Positions 10,004 through 21,797 of a stretch of DNA of 34,136 nt are shown in pieces. Made by a program: the position numbers and the translations under genes. This DNA comes from Gammaproteobacteria bacterium. Its GTDB lineage: Bacteria; Pseudomonadota; Gammaproteobacteria; JAADHQ01. Under the pieces are notes generated by a model. That model was not told the origin of the DNA. It was given only the letters and a program-made list of their open reading frames with translations, and made no database searches. The stretch lies in contig DRJK01000120.1 of the NCBI GenBank assembly GCA_011052215.1, positions 1 through 34,136 on the forward strand, read 5' to 3'. Each line of letters opens with the position of its first letter. The stretch's first letter is position 1.

Positions 10004-10173
10004 AGGGATGAAGGTTTTATGACGGCGCGCATCACACGGCCACTTATGTGTCAAACCTGCCATTCGGAGTGTGCAACCGCGCCCCGGTACGGTTGCACAG
10101 ATGCAGGAGGCAGCATTGCACCGGGGACGATGGGTTACCTGGTTTTAATGATCACCTGGATAGAGTATCGGGG

Positions 10174-11643
10174 TTAACGGCCATAAAGGTGTGTCAGGTA
10201 CTTAAGCCGGCTGGCCAGGTCATCGGGTACCTGCTGCCATGTAAAGCGCCATGACCAGTTGCCCTCCTGCGTTCCGGGTACATTCATACGATGACCTTTG
10301 TCCAGTGCCAGTATATCCTGCATGGGGAACACACAAAGCCGGGCAACCGATGCCATGGCGGCACGGATGATGGGCCATGGCATGGCTTCGGAGCTATTGC
10401 CAAGGTAATCTTTTACAAGATGTTGCAGTTCCGGGGTCAGGGCGTTAAACCAGGACAGGGTGGTGTCGTTATCATGAGTGCCCGTGTAAACAACGCAGTC
10501 TTCAACATGGTTGTGGGGCAGATACGGGTTGGAGGGATTGCCTGAGAAGGCGAACTGGAGTATTTTCATTCCCGGTATATTGAAGGCGGTGCGGAGTGCA
10601 TCCACTTCGTCGGTAATCGTACCCAGGTCTTCGGCAATAATGGGTAACGGGTTAAAACTGGCATACAGTTTTTCCAGCAAGGCATAACCCGGCGTCCTGA
10701 CCCATTGTCCATGAATGGCAGTTTCAGCATCGGCCGGTATTTCCCAGCAGGCCTCAAAGCCGCGAAAATGGTCTATCCTGACAACATCAAACAGATCCAG
10801 TTGTGTTTGCATACGATTGATCCACCAACTGAACCCGTCTTGCTGCATTGTGTCCCAATGATAGAGCGGGTTACCCCATCTTTGCCCCTGTTCAGAGAAA
10901 TAATCGGGCGGGACGCCGGCTACCGTGATGGCCTGACCATGTTCATCAATGGTGAATAGTTCCCTGTGCGCCCAGACCTCTGCACTGTCATGGGCAACAA
11001 AGATAGGCATGTCGCCAAACAGGAATATGCCACGCTCATTGGCATATTGTTTGAGTTCATGCCATTGCCTGAAAAATACAAATTGCTCAAACTTGATACG
11101 CTCTATGTCTTTTTTCAGTTTTTTGCGTGCCTTGCCCAATGCATCGGGTTCACGGTCACGCAGGTCTGCCGGCCAGTCCATCCATCCGGTCTGTTTGAGG
11201 TTTGTTCTGATGGCAACAAACAGTGCATAGTCGTCCAGCCATGAGGATTGTTGCCGGGTAAAGTGCCTGTATTGTTCGTAGGAATCATCCTTAAGCTTTA
11301 AAAAACGTTTACAGGCAATGTCCAGGGAGCGGGTTCGTATTTCATCATCGACGGGATGTTTGTTCATATCCCGGGGGGTCAACCAGCCGCGGTCCTTTAA
11401 CCAGTCCATGCTGATCAACAGCGGGTCGCCTGCATGCACCGACAGACACTGGTAAGGTGACCTGTCTTCGTGGGTCGGTCCCAGTGGCAGCATTTGCCAG
11501 ACATTAATGCCCGAGGACTGCAGGAATTCAATGAAACGATATGCCTGGTGCCCGATGTCGCCGTGGTCGTGTGGACCGGGGAGTGATGTCGGATGGAGTA
11601 AAATGCCGGACCTGCGTTTGTCCAGCAAATGAAAGGCGCTCAC
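10174..11643 (-). CDS. malQ: 4-alpha-glucanotransferase (amylomaltase)
   Basis: RRSGILLHPTSLPGPHDHGDIG, VRIDHFRGFEACWEIPA, IIAEDLGTITDEV, YTGTHDNDTT. Confidence 0.93.
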   Translation of the reverse strand: MSAFHLLDKRRSGILLHPTSLPGPHDHGDIGHQAYRFIEFLQSSGINVWQMLPLGPTHEDRSPYQCLSVHAGDPLLISMDWLKDRGWLTPRDMNKHPVDDEIRTRSLDIACKRFLKLKDDSYEQYRHFTRQQSSWLDDYALFVAIRTNLKQTGWMDWPADLRDREPDALGKARKKLKKDIERIKFEQFVFFRQWHELKQYANERGIFLFGDMPIFVAHDSAEVWAHRELFTIDEHGQAITVAGVPPDYFSEQGQRWGNPLYHWDTMQQDGFSWWINRMQTQLDLFDVVRIDHFRGFEACWEIPADAETAIHGQWVRTPGYALLEKLYASFNPLPIIAEDLGTITDEVDALRTAFNIPGMKILQFAFSGNPSNPYLPHNHVEDCVVYTGTHDNDTTLSWFNALTPELQHLVKDYLGNSSEAMPWPIIRAAMASVARLCVFPMQDILALDKGHRMNVPGTQEGNWSWRFTWQQVPDDLASRLKYLTHLYGR

Positions 11644-13340
11644 GTTGTCTCCTGTCCCGGTCGCATGACGCCACCCATGGCCGGTGAACCGCTGCCATGT
11701 GTGAAGGTTTGGGACAGGTACCCGGGCGGCTCCCTTTTAATAAGGGTGTAGAGGATAGACAGATTGAGCCTGAACAGGTGTTCAAAATCGCTGACGGTAT
11801 TGGCCGGGTTGTAATCACCGAACCACCAGAACCAGTCTGACCCCTCGCAAATGGCCAGTTGGTGCTCGGCACGTTCAAGCTGTTTGCCACGGATCGTCCT
11901 GTTGCGGACTGATTTATCAAAGGCGTGTTTGGCATCACCGAGCATGTCCCATGCGCGGTTTTTGTCTGCATCACCGATCCAGGTGGAAAATGTGCCATAC
12001 ACCCAGCTGCCGGCAACCACGGTTTCAAGCTGGACATGTTCCGGATTTCCGGACAGGTATTCACTGTAGGTTGTTAATGATATGTCCGGGTGAGTACCAA
12101 GCTGGCGATAAAGTGCATCAAGAAAATAAAAGCCGTTTTCCGGGTAGTATTCCCAGGCATTTTCGCCGTCGAGGATGATGGAAACAATTGTGTCATCATG
12201 TTCATTACAGGCCTCGGCAATATTTTCAAGGTGGTGCACAAGGTTGGCAACAGCGTCATCGGCATGCCATTTCGAGTAATCAAATCCAATCAGGTCAGAC
12301 AGACCTTCATCACGAAAAAAGCAGGTAAGGGAATTACTGCCAATCCGGTAAGGTTGGTGAATGCAGTTGATATCGTCCCTGTTTGATTTGTTGATACTGT
12401 TATGTAATACCGAACCACCACTTGCAGCCCATTGGAACCCGGAGTCATTCAGCAGTGTCAATGTGTCGTTACTCAGGCTTCCCTCGGACGGCCAGCAACC
12501 GGCCGGCTTTATGCCAAAATGTTTCTGGAAACATTCAATGCCTTTCTCCAGATGCCAGCGCACGCGTTTTTTACCTTGTGGATATTTTTCCAGCAGCGGC
12601 AGGGGCGCATCCGGCATGGCCTCGGTTGTACTTTTTATGTCAAGTAACAACGGCATGATCGGATGTGCATAAGGTGACATGGCGAGCTCAACACGACCCT
12701 GGACCGCCAGATTCCTGTAGCGGGGGATAACGGAGGCAATCAGTTCGTGGATAACCACAACCAGATTACGCCGGTCATGAAGTGTATAGCCGGACTCCTT
12801 ACTGGCAAGTTGTTTGATAACCTCGTTTTCCCGGCGGACGGTTTCACCCATCCAGCCAAGGTGATGCCACACCAGCAAGTCAAATATAAACTGATCTTCC
12901 ATGTACGTTAACATGTCCTGTTTTTCGAGAATGGTCACAGCGATATCCGCCAGGCGTTTATAGGGTTTGAATCGATCGATGATTCGGGTCTGGTTGGAAC
13001 GCAGGCAATCATGAATCAGCTTGTTGCACTGCTCGGCCGAGATGGGTAATACAGGCTCTGCCAGTGCAGATAATAACGGGTCGCGTATCGGTGTCCCGTC
13101 ACTGAAAAATTCAGTAATCTGTTCCTGGTAGTCCTGTAGCTGATCGAGCAGTACCGGTGCAAAGTTGACCACGGCACGTGCATTTTCATTTTCTTCCAGG
13201 TGTGCCGCCATATCAACATAATCCTTGATGGCGTGCAGATAGGTCCAGGGTAACTGGTACTCATTGGTTCTCAGGTCGCGATACTCGGGTTGATGCATGT
13301 GCCACATCAGCACGACATCAAGTTTTGCCTTATCTGACAT
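11640..13340 (-). CDS. Glycoside hydrolase family 57 protein (alpha-amylase/glucanotransferase type)
   Basis: [61 protein letters not shown]; 4-bp overlap with malQ. Confidence 0.88.
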   Translation of the reverse strand: MSDKAKLDVVLMWHMHQPEYRDLRTNEYQLPWTYLHAIKDYVDMAAHLEENENARAVVNFAPVLLDQLQDYQEQITEFFSDGTPIRDPLLSALAEPVLPISAEQCNKLIHDCLRSNQTRIIDRFKPYKRLADIAVTILEKQDMLTYMEDQFIFDLLVWHHLGWMGETVRRENEVIKQLASKESGYTLHDRRNLVVVIHELIASVIPRYRNLAVQGRVELAMSPYAHPIMPLLLDIKSTTEAMPDAPLPLLEKYPQGKKRVRWHLEKGIECFQKHFGIKPAGCWPSEGSLSNDTLTLLNDSGFQWAASGGSVLHNSINKSNRDDINCIHQPYRIGSNSLTCFFRDEGLSDLIGFDYSKWHADDAVANLVHHLENIAEACNEHDDTIVSIILDGENAWEYYPENGFYFLDALYRQLGTHPDISLTTYSEYLSGNPEHVQLETVVAGSWVYGTFSTWIGDADKNRAWDMLGDAKHAFDKSVRNRTIRGKQLERAEHQLAICEGSDWFWWFGDYNPANTVSDFEHLFRLNLSILYTLIKREPPGYLSQTFTHGSGSPAMGGVMRPGQETT

Positions 13341-14598
13341 GGTGTAGTTCCTGCCCCAGCATTTCCGGTGTTACCAGGACAACACCTCCAGGGCTGACAT
13401 GGAAACGTTTGGTGTCGTCTTCAGTTTTCTTGCCGATAATCATGTTATCAGGTATCGAGCAGCCCTTATCAATAATTGCACGATAAATCTCACAATGTTT
13501 TCCAATTTTAACATTCGGCAGTACAACCGAGTCTTCCACGTGTGAGTATGAGTTGATCGTTACGTTCGAGAACAGCAGTGAATGGCGAACCATAGAGCCG
13601 GATATAATGCAGCCCCCGGATACCATCGAGTCCACGGCCATGCCACGTCTTTCATCATTATCGAATACAAACTTGGCGGGAGGAAGTTGTTCCTGATGGG
13701 TCCAGATTGGCCAGTTCTGGTCATACAGATTCAATTCAGGGGTGACCCCGATCAGCTCCAGGTTTGCTTTCCAGAATGCGTCCACGGTACCCACATCCCG
13801 CCAGTAGGCCTGTTCCCCGCTTTCCTCTTCACGAAAGGCGTAGGCATGAATATTGTATTGATCGATAATGGAAGGAATGATGTCTGTACCAAAATCATGA
13901 CTCGAATTGTTATTGTCCGCGTCCTTGATCAATTGTTCGAACAGGAAATCACGGTTAAAAACGTAGATTCCCATCGACACCCGGGCGGTATTCTTTCTCC
14001 CTGGAGCCGGTTCAGGGTTGTCCGGTTTTTCTATAAAGCTGCGTACCCGGTTATCCTTGTCTATGCCGAGAACCCCGAATGATCTGGCCAGTTCCATTGG
14101 CACCTCGATACTGCCGATGGTCATATCGGCCTGGCTGTCTTCATGTGCCGCCAGCATGGGGCCGTAATCCATTTTATAGATATGGTCGCCGGCCAGTAGC
14201 AGGACATAGGAGGGGTCATGGTTGCGGATAATGTCCAGGTTCTGGTAAACCGCGTCGGCTGTGCCCTTGTACCAGGATGTTTCGATGCGTTGCTGGGCAG
14301 GTAATAGCTCGATAAACTCACCGAACTGCCCACGCAGGTGCCCCCAACCCTGCTGGATATGCAAAATCAGTGAATGGGCCTTGTATTGGGTGATGACCCC
14401 GATGCGCCGGATACCCGAATTGACGCAATTAGACAGCGGGAAATCGATAATGCGGAATTTACCGCCAAAGGGCACGGCGGGCTTGGCTCGCCAGTATGTC
14501 AGGCGCCTCAACCTGGAGCCCCGGCCTCCCGCCAGAATCAGTGCCAATGTGTCCCGTGTCAGAAGACTGATGAAACGGGGCTGTGTTTTCATAATCAT
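13330..14598 (-). CDS. glgC: Glucose-1-phosphate adenylyltransferase
   Basis: [65 protein letters not shown]. Confidence 0.95.
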   Translation of the reverse strand: MIMKTQPRFISLLTRDTLALILAGGRGSRLRRLTYWRAKPAVPFGGKFRIIDFPLSNCVNSGIRRIGVITQYKAHSLILHIQQGWGHLRGQFGEFIELLPAQQRIETSWYKGTADAVYQNLDIIRNHDPSYVLLLAGDHIYKMDYGPMLAAHEDSQADMTIGSIEVPMELARSFGVLGIDKDNRVRSFIEKPDNPEPAPGRKNTARVSMGIYVFNRDFLFEQLIKDADNNNSSHDFGTDIIPSIIDQYNIHAYAFREEESGEQAYWRDVGTVDAFWKANLELIGVTPELNLYDQNWPIWTHQEQLPPAKFVFDNDERRGMAVDSMVSGGCIISGSMVRHSLLFSNVTINSYSHVEDSVVLPNVKIGKHCEIYRAIIDKGCSIPDNMIIGKKTEDDTKRFHVSPGGVVLVTPEMLGQELHHVR

Positions 14599-14829
14599 TA
14601 CCGGGATATCTCCATATAAATCATTTTTGTTACACCAGAGTTGCTATTATGTCTGAGTTATTTAAATAGTCCATAGACATTAAATTTATATAACATAGTT
14701 CATTGGCATGTATCAGTGGTGCTATAGTTGGACTCTATTCAATATTACATGTACTTTGATATTGCGCAAATGACCCCACACTCCCGGGTGAAAAAGGGAA
14801 GATGGATAAGGATGTCCGGATAGTATGAA

Positions 14830-17013
14830 ATGAATATGAAAAAAGCCAAAATTATGCTCGACGATGGTCTGCTGAGAATCATAGAGGCACGCCAGCACGA
14901 TCCTTTTTCTGTATTGGGCAGGTTTGATGCAGGCCAGCAGGACAGGGTACGTGTGTATATCCCCGGGGCTGCGAGTGTTCAGATGGGTGAAAATAACCTG
15001 CCAACCGGCAGGATAGAGGGCACAGACTTTTTCGAGTGGCTGGGTGACGGAAAGCAGTTGCAGGGTCATTACCAGGTCAATTGGCGGGATAGTAATGATA
15101 CCCGGCATACCTACATTGACCCTTATACCTTTTCCCCGCAATTATCGGATTTTGATCTGCATTTGTTTGGCGAAGGAAAACACTGGTGCATCTATAAACA
15201 TCTGGGCTCGCATGTTCGTGAAGTAGACGGGCATACAGGCGTGCTGTTTGCCACCTGGGCACCGAATGCAGAAAGGGTCAGCCTGGTTGGCGACTTTAAT
15301 CAATGGGATGGCAGGGTGCTACCCATGCGTTCGCGGGGTACCAGCGGGGTATGGGAGCTCTTTGTCCCGGGAATCAAGCCAGGTTGTGTTTACAAATACG
15401 AGATACGCAACAGGGAAAATGAAAGCATCCAGTTAAAAGCCGATCCTTATGCGCAACAGTTTGAAATACGGCCCAGGACGGCCTCACGCGTTATCCGGTG
15501 CAATGAATACATCTGGCAGGATCAGCCCTGGATGCAGCAACGAAGTGAAGTGGACTGGCTGCACTCACCCATGTCTGTTTTTGAAGTCCATCTGGGCTCC
15601 TGGCAACGTGAATCAGAATATGATTTTCTGAACTACCGTGTTTTGGCACACCGGCTGGTGGACTATCTGAAGCCGCTGGGTTTCACCCATATTGAATTAA
15701 TGCCGATCACGGAACACCCGCTGGATGATTCATGGGGTTATCAAACAACCGGTTACTATGCACCAACCAGCCGGTTTGGTGAACCCGATGACTTCCGTTA
15801 TTTTATAGATTACTGTCATCAACATGGTTTTGGCATTATCCTCGACTGGGTGCCGGCACACTTTCCCAAGGACGGTCATGGGCTGGCAAGGTTTGACGGC
15901 AGTGCCCTGTATGAGCATGAAGACCCCCGCCGTGGAGAACATCGCGACTGGGGGACGCTGATTTATAACTACGGTAGAAACGAAGTCAGGAATCTGTTGC
16001 TGGGCAGTGCCAATTTCTGGCTGGAAGAGTTTCATATCGACGGCCTGCGGGTCGATGCCGTGGCATCCATGTTGTACCTGGACTATTCACGCGAGGAAAA
16101 TGACTGGGTGCCCAATATATATGGTGGTAATGAAAATCTGGAGGCGATTGATTTTCTGAGGGAACTCAACATTGTTACCCATACCGAGCACCCGGGGACC
16201 ATGGTCATAGCGGAAGAATCCACATCGTGGCCGCAGGTGACCCGGCCAACCTGGGTCGGTGGGCTCGGGTTCTCAATGAAATGGAACATGGGCTGGATGC
16301 ATGACACCTTGCAGTACATGAGCAAGGACCCGATCTACAGGCAATATCAGCACGACCAACTGACCTTCGGTCTGTTATATGCATTTACTGAAAATTTTTT
16401 ACTGCCTTTTTCCCATGATGAGGTTGTTCATGGCAAGGGCTCCATGCTGAATAAAATGCCGGGTGATGAATGGCAACGTTTTTCCAACCTGCGCCTGCTG
16501 TACAGCTATATGTTTACCTATCCCGGTAAAAAACTCCTGTTCATGGGCACCGAGTTCGGTCAGGGCAGTGAGTGGAATCACAATCGTGGCCTCGACTGGT
16601 ACGTTCTGGACTATGCCCTGCATCAGGGGGTGCAACACCTGGTGGCTGACCTGAATAAACTCTATACCGGAATCCCTGCCCTGCATAAGTTTGATTTTGA
16701 TGCCGCAGGCTTTGAATGGATCGATTGCCATGATTCTGCGCAGTCTGTATTGAGCTATATCCGGCGGGCAGAAGACGAGTATGTTATTGTCATTCTGAAT
16801 TTTACGCCGACACCCAGGAAGCATTACAGGATCGGCGTACCTGAGCTGGCATATTATCAGGAGATATTCAATTCAGACTCTGATTACTATGGTGGTAGTA
16901 ATATGGGTAATGCAGGCGGCCTGCAAAGCGAGGCCAAACCCTGGATGGACCGTAAATATTCCGTCAATATCACCCTGCCACCCCTGTCGGCAGTGGTGCT
17001 GAAGAAGGCCTGA
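14830..17013 (+). CDS. glgB: 1,4-alpha-glucan branching enzyme (GH13)
   Basis: [60 protein letters not shown]. Confidence 0.96.
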   Translation: MNMKKAKIMLDDGLLRIIEARQHDPFSVLGRFDAGQQDRVRVYIPGAASVQMGENNLPTGRIEGTDFFEWLGDGKQLQGHYQVNWRDSNDTRHTYIDPYTFSPQLSDFDLHLFGEGKHWCIYKHLGSHVREVDGHTGVLFATWAPNAERVSLVGDFNQWDGRVLPMRSRGTSGVWELFVPGIKPGCVYKYEIRNRENESIQLKADPYAQQFEIRPRTASRVIRCNEYIWQDQPWMQQRSEVDWLHSPMSVFEVHLGSWQRESEYDFLNYRVLAHRLVDYLKPLGFTHIELMPITEHPLDDSWGYQTTGYYAPTSRFGEPDDFRYFIDYCHQHGFGIILDWVPAHFPKDGHGLARFDGSALYEHEDPRRGEHRDWGTLIYNYGRNEVRNLLLGSANFWLEEFHIDGLRVDAVASMLYLDYSREENDWVPNIYGGNENLEAIDFLRELNIVTHTEHPGTMVIAEESTSWPQVTRPTWVGGLGFSMKWNMGWMHDTLQYMSKDPIYRQYQHDQLTFGLLYAFTENFLLPFSHDEVVHGKGSMLNKMPGDEWQRFSNLRLLYSYMFTYPGKKLLFMGTEFGQGSEWNHNRGLDWYVLDYALHQGVQHLVADLNKLYTGIPALHKFDFDAAGFEWIDCHDSAQSVLSYIRRAEDEYVIVILNFTPTPRKHYRIGVPELAYYQEIFNSDSDYYGGSNMGNAGGLQSEAKPWMDRKYSVNITLPPLSAVVLKKA

Positions 17014-18464
17014 TGTTGCAAAAAGTTTTGTTCGCCAGCAGCGAGGTTTACCCTTTGATCAAAACCGGCGGTCTGGCTGATGTTGCCGGCAGCCTGCCGG
17101 CGGCATTGTGTTCTTCAGAATATGATGTGCGACTTGTTTTGCCTGCCTATCAGTCCGTGATGGACGAAATCAGTAAAATGCGCTGCATGGCCAGGCTGAG
17201 CATGCCGCAGGGTGAGGTCAGGATCATGCTTGCTGATCTGCCAGGTAGTTCGGTAAAGATATGGCTGGTTAACTACCCGCCTTTTTTTGACCGTCCCGGC
17301 AACCCTTATCTCGGTCCGGATAGTCTGCCCTGGCACGATAATGCAGATCGCTTTGCCCTGTTTTGCAAGGTCATTGTTGAAATTGCAATGAAGCGTACAC
17401 GCCTGAAATGGAAGCCTGACATCATTCACTGCAATGACTGGCAAACCGGGCTGGTTCCGGCCCTGCTATCGCTGGAGGAAGGTGCGCCACCCTCGATTTT
17501 CACGGTACATAATATGGCCTATCAGGGCCAGTTTCCTTATTCAACATTTGTTGCCCTGGGCCTGCCAGAGTTGTTCTGGTCCTATAATGCACTGGAATTT
17601 CATGAACAACTGTCTTTTATAAAGGGTGGTCTGGTGTACGCGGATAAAATAACAACCGTCAGTCCCGGTTATGCAAGGGAAATCCAGACAGAAGAATTTG
17701 GCGGTGGCCTGGAAGGATTATTGCAACATCGTTCCGGCGATGTCCATGGCATCCTGAATGGAATCAATATTGATGAATGGAACCCCGAGACCGACCGGTA
17801 TATCAAACAGAATTACAGTATCCGCACGATTGAAAAAAAGAAAATAAACAAAAAGGCACTGCAAAAAATTGTCGGGCTTCCACAGAAACCCGCCATCCCG
17901 CTGATCGGATTTATCGGACGTCTCGTTGAGCAAAAGGGCATTGATATCATCTTGCAGGCCATGCATGAAATCATGAAGGAATCGGTGCAAATGGTTTTTC
18001 TGGGCACAGGTGACCCTGAATTTCAGCAGGCCCTGAAAAAATTTGTAACCCAGTATCCCGACAGTATTGCCGCCAATATTGGTTATGATGAACAACTGGC
18101 ACACCAGATAGAGGCCGGTGTTGATCTGTTTCTGATGCCATCACGATTCGAACCCTGTGGTTTGAACCAGCTATACAGCTTTCGTTATGGCACACTCCCG
18201 CTTGTCAGGAAGGTTGGAGGATTGGCCGATACAGTTATCAATGCCGGTTCGGCAAATATCCTGACCGGCAAGGCGAACGGTTTTGTTTTTGACGGTGACG
18301 AGGACTGGGACTTGCTGCAGGCATTGAAGCGCGCCATCAATATGTATCAAGATAAGCTAACATGGAAGAAGTTGCAATTAACAGGGATGTGGCGTGACTC
18401 ATCCTGGGACAGCAGCGCACTGGAGTACCAGGCACTTTATCAGCAGGTTCTGGCTGATTCCTGA
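17013..18464 (+). CDS. glgA: Glycogen synthase (ADP-glucose, GT5)
   Basis: FASSEVYPLIKTGGLADVAGSLPAAL, MPSRFEPCGLNQLYSFRYGTLPLVRKVGGLADTV; TGATG junction with glgB. Confidence 0.95.
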   Translation: MLQKVLFASSEVYPLIKTGGLADVAGSLPAALCSSEYDVRLVLPAYQSVMDEISKMRCMARLSMPQGEVRIMLADLPGSSVKIWLVNYPPFFDRPGNPYLGPDSLPWHDNADRFALFCKVIVEIAMKRTRLKWKPDIIHCNDWQTGLVPALLSLEEGAPPSIFTVHNMAYQGQFPYSTFVALGLPELFWSYNALEFHEQLSFIKGGLVYADKITTVSPGYAREIQTEEFGGGLEGLLQHRSGDVHGILNGINIDEWNPETDRYIKQNYSIRTIEKKKINKKALQKIVGLPQKPAIPLIGFIGRLVEQKGIDIILQAMHEIMKESVQMVFLGTGDPEFQQALKKFVTQYPDSIAANIGYDEQLAHQIEAGVDLFLMPSRFEPCGLNQLYSFRYGTLPLVRKVGGLADTVINAGSANILTGKANGFVFDGDEDWDLLQALKRAINMYQDKLTWKKLQLTGMWRDSSWDSSALEYQALYQQVLADS

Positions 18465-18479
18465 AAACGCGGTTCTTCC

Positions 18480-18683
18480 TTATGATGCCTTTTTCTGTGT
18501 CGAATCCAGGCAATCCTCTTTCCACAGGCAGATCTTCTGGTCACAAAAGTGATCAGCCGGTGTAGCAAAGCAGTCAAAATTGCCTTCCTTTCGCTGTATG
18601 GCACGAATAATATCTATTTTGCTGGCGCGGCTTGTTTTCAGACCGTACTCACGGGCGATGGTTCGAATTTCCTGAATGTGCAT
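18480..18683 (-). CDS. Small SAP/Rho-N-like conserved protein
   Basis: MHIQEIRTIAREYGLKTSRASKIDIIRAIQRKEGNFDCFATPADHFCDQKICLWKEDC; start chosen at the internal Met of ORF 18480..18716. Confidence 0.65.
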   Translation of the reverse strand: MHIQEIRTIAREYGLKTSRASKIDIIRAIQRKEGNFDCFATPADHFCDQKICLWKEDCLDSTQKKAS

Positions 18684-18932
18684 CTGGGCCTCCATGCTGA
18701 AGTTGTAAAACTGCATCCTTAAAGTATTTCTATGTTATAGCCGAATAATAGAGATATTCCAGATTAGAGACAATTGATTGTTTGCTGCGGTCGGTATTGT
18801 TATTTAATACTAAGCAAACAAGGTTCTATTTTCTGTATCGGGCTTTATGTTCAAAATGATTGAACTACAGTTAACAATAAGGGTTGTTTTATCGGCCTTG
18901 TTATTCTTACACAACGCGACAGGAAGTGACTT

Positions 18933-19841
18933 ATGCGACTGGCTTTGATCGGTTTAGGAAAAATGGGCGCCAACATGGCGCGACGCCTGCTGCAGGCAAA
19001 GATAGAGGTGGTGGGTTTTAATCGCTCACCGGGGATTGTCAAGGAATTGTCTGGTGAAGGATTGATATCTGCCGACACAATCCTGCATGCGGTGCAGCAG
19101 TTGCAATCACCACGCATTATCTGGCTGATGATTCCAAGTGGCAGTCCGACAGACAATACCATCCAGGACCTGATCCCGATGCTGGAAGGGGGAGACATTA
19201 TCATTGATGGTGGTAATTCCAATTACCATGACAGTCAGCGGCATGGCGCCTTGCTGGCCAAGCATGGCATCGGCTTTGTTGATGCAGGCACCTCGGGCGG
19301 GATCTGGGGGCTGAAGAACGGTTATTGCCTGATGGTGGGTGGCGAAAAGCAGGTAGTTGCACAGATTGAACCCGTATTGAAGGCGCTGGCACCTGCCCAG
19401 GACAGGGGGTGGGCGCATGTTGGTCCGATTGGTGCCGGTCATTTTACCAAGATGATTCACAACGGCATTGAATATGGAATGATGCAGGCCTTTTCCGAGG
19501 GTTTTTCACTGATGAAAGGCAAGGAAGAGTTCAATCTGGATATGGCGCAAATCTCCGAGCTATGGCGGCACAGCTCCGTGGTTCGAAGCTGGTTGCTGGA
19601 CCTGATGGCTGATTTTCTCGTGCAGGATCAGGATTTGAAAGAGGTTGAACCGTTCGTCGCCGACTCCGGCGAGGGGCGCTGGACAGTCGTCGAATCCGTG
19701 GATCAGGGTATAGCTGCCCCCGTACTGTCCCTGGCATTGCAAATGCGGTTTAGTAGTCAGGACACGGAAGGATATGGCAACCGCCTGTTGTCGATGATGC
19801 GTAATGCCTTTGGTGGTCATTTTGTACAGGGCAAGGAGTAA
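18933..19841 (+). CDS. gnd: 6-phosphogluconate dehydrogenase, short (GndA/YqeC-like) form
   Basis: LIGLGKMGANMARRL, DGGNSNYHDSQR, FVDAGTSGGIWGLKNGYCLMVGG; ~302 aa. Confidence 0.92.
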   Translation: MRLALIGLGKMGANMARRLLQAKIEVVGFNRSPGIVKELSGEGLISADTILHAVQQLQSPRIIWLMIPSGSPTDNTIQDLIPMLEGGDIIIDGGNSNYHDSQRHGALLAKHGIGFVDAGTSGGIWGLKNGYCLMVGGEKQVVAQIEPVLKALAPAQDRGWAHVGPIGAGHFTKMIHNGIEYGMMQAFSEGFSLMKGKEEFNLDMAQISELWRHSSVVRSWLLDLMADFLVQDQDLKEVEPFVADSGEGRWTVVESVDQGIAAPVLSLALQMRFSSQDTEGYGNRLLSMMRNAFGGHFVQGKE

Positions 19842-19847
19842 GCGGGA

Positions 19848-21335
19848 ATGATTGAGCCTTGTACATTTATTATCTTTGGCGCTACGGGTAACCTCGCACG
19901 TAATAAATTACTTCCCGCCCTGTATCACCTCGAAGAGGCAGAAAAACTTGGTGAGGGCATGACCATTGTCGGCATGGGGAGGAAGGAATATACGCGTGAA
20001 AGCTGGCAGCAGCATGTAAGGGATCTACTGGAGTCGCGTGTACGTGGAAAACTGGACGAGGAGGTGTTCGGTAGGCTGTGTGGCCGTTTGTATTACGAGA
20101 GCGGCAACCTACATGAAAAAAGCACCTATGAAAAAATAAACACATTGCTGATGGACAAGGACAAGTTCAGCCCGAATGTGATCTTCTATCTTTCTATTCC
20201 ACCATCAGAATATGCGCAAACAGGCCGGCTGTTGGCGGAAGAGGGGCTGAATAATGAAGATCGGGGGTGGCGTCGTTTAATAATCGAAAAACCCTTTGGC
20301 TATGATGGCGAGAGTGCAAAAATTCTTGATAAAGGCCTGCATCGTGATTTTCAGGAAAGTCAAATATTCAGGATCGATCATTATCTTGGTAAAAGCATGG
20401 TGCAGAACGTGCTGGTATTCCGGTTTGCCAACCTGATGCTGGAACCACTATGGAATCGTAACTACATTGATCATATCCAGATCACGCACTCGGAATGTCA
20501 GGGTATCGCAGGTCGTGCAGGTTATTATGATTCTTCAGGCGCACTGCGCGACATGCTGCAAAGTCATTTATTGCAGATGTTAACCCTGGTGGCCATGGAG
20601 CCGCCGCCGGCACTTGACTCCGAATCCCTGCGTGATGAAAAGGTGAAGGTGTTGAAATCCATCAGACCCATCCCGAAAAATGCGGTGCATGCCCATGCCT
20701 TTCGCGCACAATATGCATCGGGCAACATTGATGGAGAGGCGGTCAACGGGTATCTGGATGAAGAGGGTATTCGGCCCCAGAGTACCACCGAGACATTTGC
20801 ATCCATGAAACTTTATATCGATAACTGGCGCTGGCGTAACGTACCATTTTATTTGCGGACCGGGAAGCGGCTGAAAAAAAACAGTTCACTCATCAGTATT
20901 CGTTTCAAACATCCGCCACAGCAACTGTTTCGTCAATCACAGATTGAACAGTTAAAACCAAACTGGATTGTGTTGGGTATTCAGCCGAATGAATGTCTGC
21001 GCATCGAGATGCAGACCAAACAAACCGGGCTTGAAATGCGTACACAGACGACACAACTGGATGCCGGTTACTGCACGGTATCGGATATGCAGATTGATGC
21101 ATACGAGGGTTTGTTACTGGACGTAATGGAACATGACCATTCCCTGTTTCTTCGTTATGATGAAATAAAGTGGGCCTGGAAAGTAGTGGACCCTATCCTG
21201 AAGGTATGGTCGACGGAGCGTGAATATATTCATACCTACCCTGCCGGTACCTGGGGGCCGTGGGAGGCAAACAGGATATTTGACCGGGAAGACCAGTTCT
21301 GGCGGAACTCACTGGCCGAGGATGATACGCATTAA
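19848..21335 (+). CDS. zwf: Glucose-6-phosphate 1-dehydrogenase
   Basis: [48 protein letters not shown]. Confidence 0.95.
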   Translation: MIEPCTFIIFGATGNLARNKLLPALYHLEEAEKLGEGMTIVGMGRKEYTRESWQQHVRDLLESRVRGKLDEEVFGRLCGRLYYESGNLHEKSTYEKINTLLMDKDKFSPNVIFYLSIPPSEYAQTGRLLAEEGLNNEDRGWRRLIIEKPFGYDGESAKILDKGLHRDFQESQIFRIDHYLGKSMVQNVLVFRFANLMLEPLWNRNYIDHIQITHSECQGIAGRAGYYDSSGALRDMLQSHLLQMLTLVAMEPPPALDSESLRDEKVKVLKSIRPIPKNAVHAHAFRAQYASGNIDGEAVNGYLDEEGIRPQSTTETFASMKLYIDNWRWRNVPFYLRTGKRLKKNSSLISIRFKHPPQQLFRQSQIEQLKPNWIVLGIQPNECLRIEMQTKQTGLEMRTQTTQLDAGYCTVSDMQIDAYEGLLLDVMEHDHSLFLRYDEIKWAWKVVDPILKVWSTEREYIHTYPAGTWGPWEANRIFDREDQFWRNSLAEDDTH

Positions 21336-21348
21336 TTGTGACGGGTTT

Positions 21349-21759
21349 ATGAGTAAAGATGTGAAGTTTGCACGCCTGGTCGGAGTCAGACGTGAGCAAG
21401 GCGGCGAATTAATGGAGCTGCCATTCAGTGATAACATCCAGAATCATATCGGCAACATGCATGCCAGCGCCCAGTTTGCATTGGCAGAAATCAGTAGTGG
21501 CGATTTTATGCGCAGAAGGTTTTCAGGGCTTGAAGGAAAGGTATTGGCGGTTGTCAGGAATGCCGAGATAAAATACAGTAAGCCTGTTAGAGGTGCATTG
21601 AAGGCCCATGCTGAAATTGACGATGAAGATGAAAGTCGTTTTTTACAACAACTGGAAGCAAGCGGCAGAGCGAAATTGGCAGTACAGGTCAGACTGGTAT
21701 CAGAAAACGGTGAAGCTGCAACGACTGCGGTTTATCACTGGTTTGTCACAAAACTGTAA
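21349..21759 (+). CDS. Hotdog-fold/DUF4442-like thioesterase-domain protein
   Basis: Start placed at MSKDVKFARLVGVRREQG; FSDNIQNHIGNMHASAQFALAEISSGDF resembles hotdog acyl-CoA thioesterase signature (HxGxxHAxA). Confidence 0.6.
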   Translation: MSKDVKFARLVGVRREQGGELMELPFSDNIQNHIGNMHASAQFALAEISSGDFMRRRFSGLEGKVLAVVRNAEIKYSKPVRGALKAHAEIDDEDESRFLQQLEASGRAKLAVQVRLVSENGEAATTAVYHWFVTKL

Positions 21760-21797
21760 TATTAAATACAGTATATTGTAACACTGGTTATTATGGT

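Noticed and set aside
9892-10035. Upstream extension of the porin ORF (MMRAVIKPSS...)
   Set aside because: A clear signal peptide starts at MNKKTITLAIITALAAS (9891); the extension is likely untranslated leader.
14702-14722. TTGGCA...GTGGTGC resembling a sigma-54 promoter between glgC and glgB
   Set aside because: GG to GC spacing is 14 nt rather than the required 10.
21220-21348. N-terminal extension of the thioesterase ORF overlapping zwf
   Set aside because: Overlaps the zwf 3' end in another frame; hotdog-domain start fits MSKDVKF at 21349.
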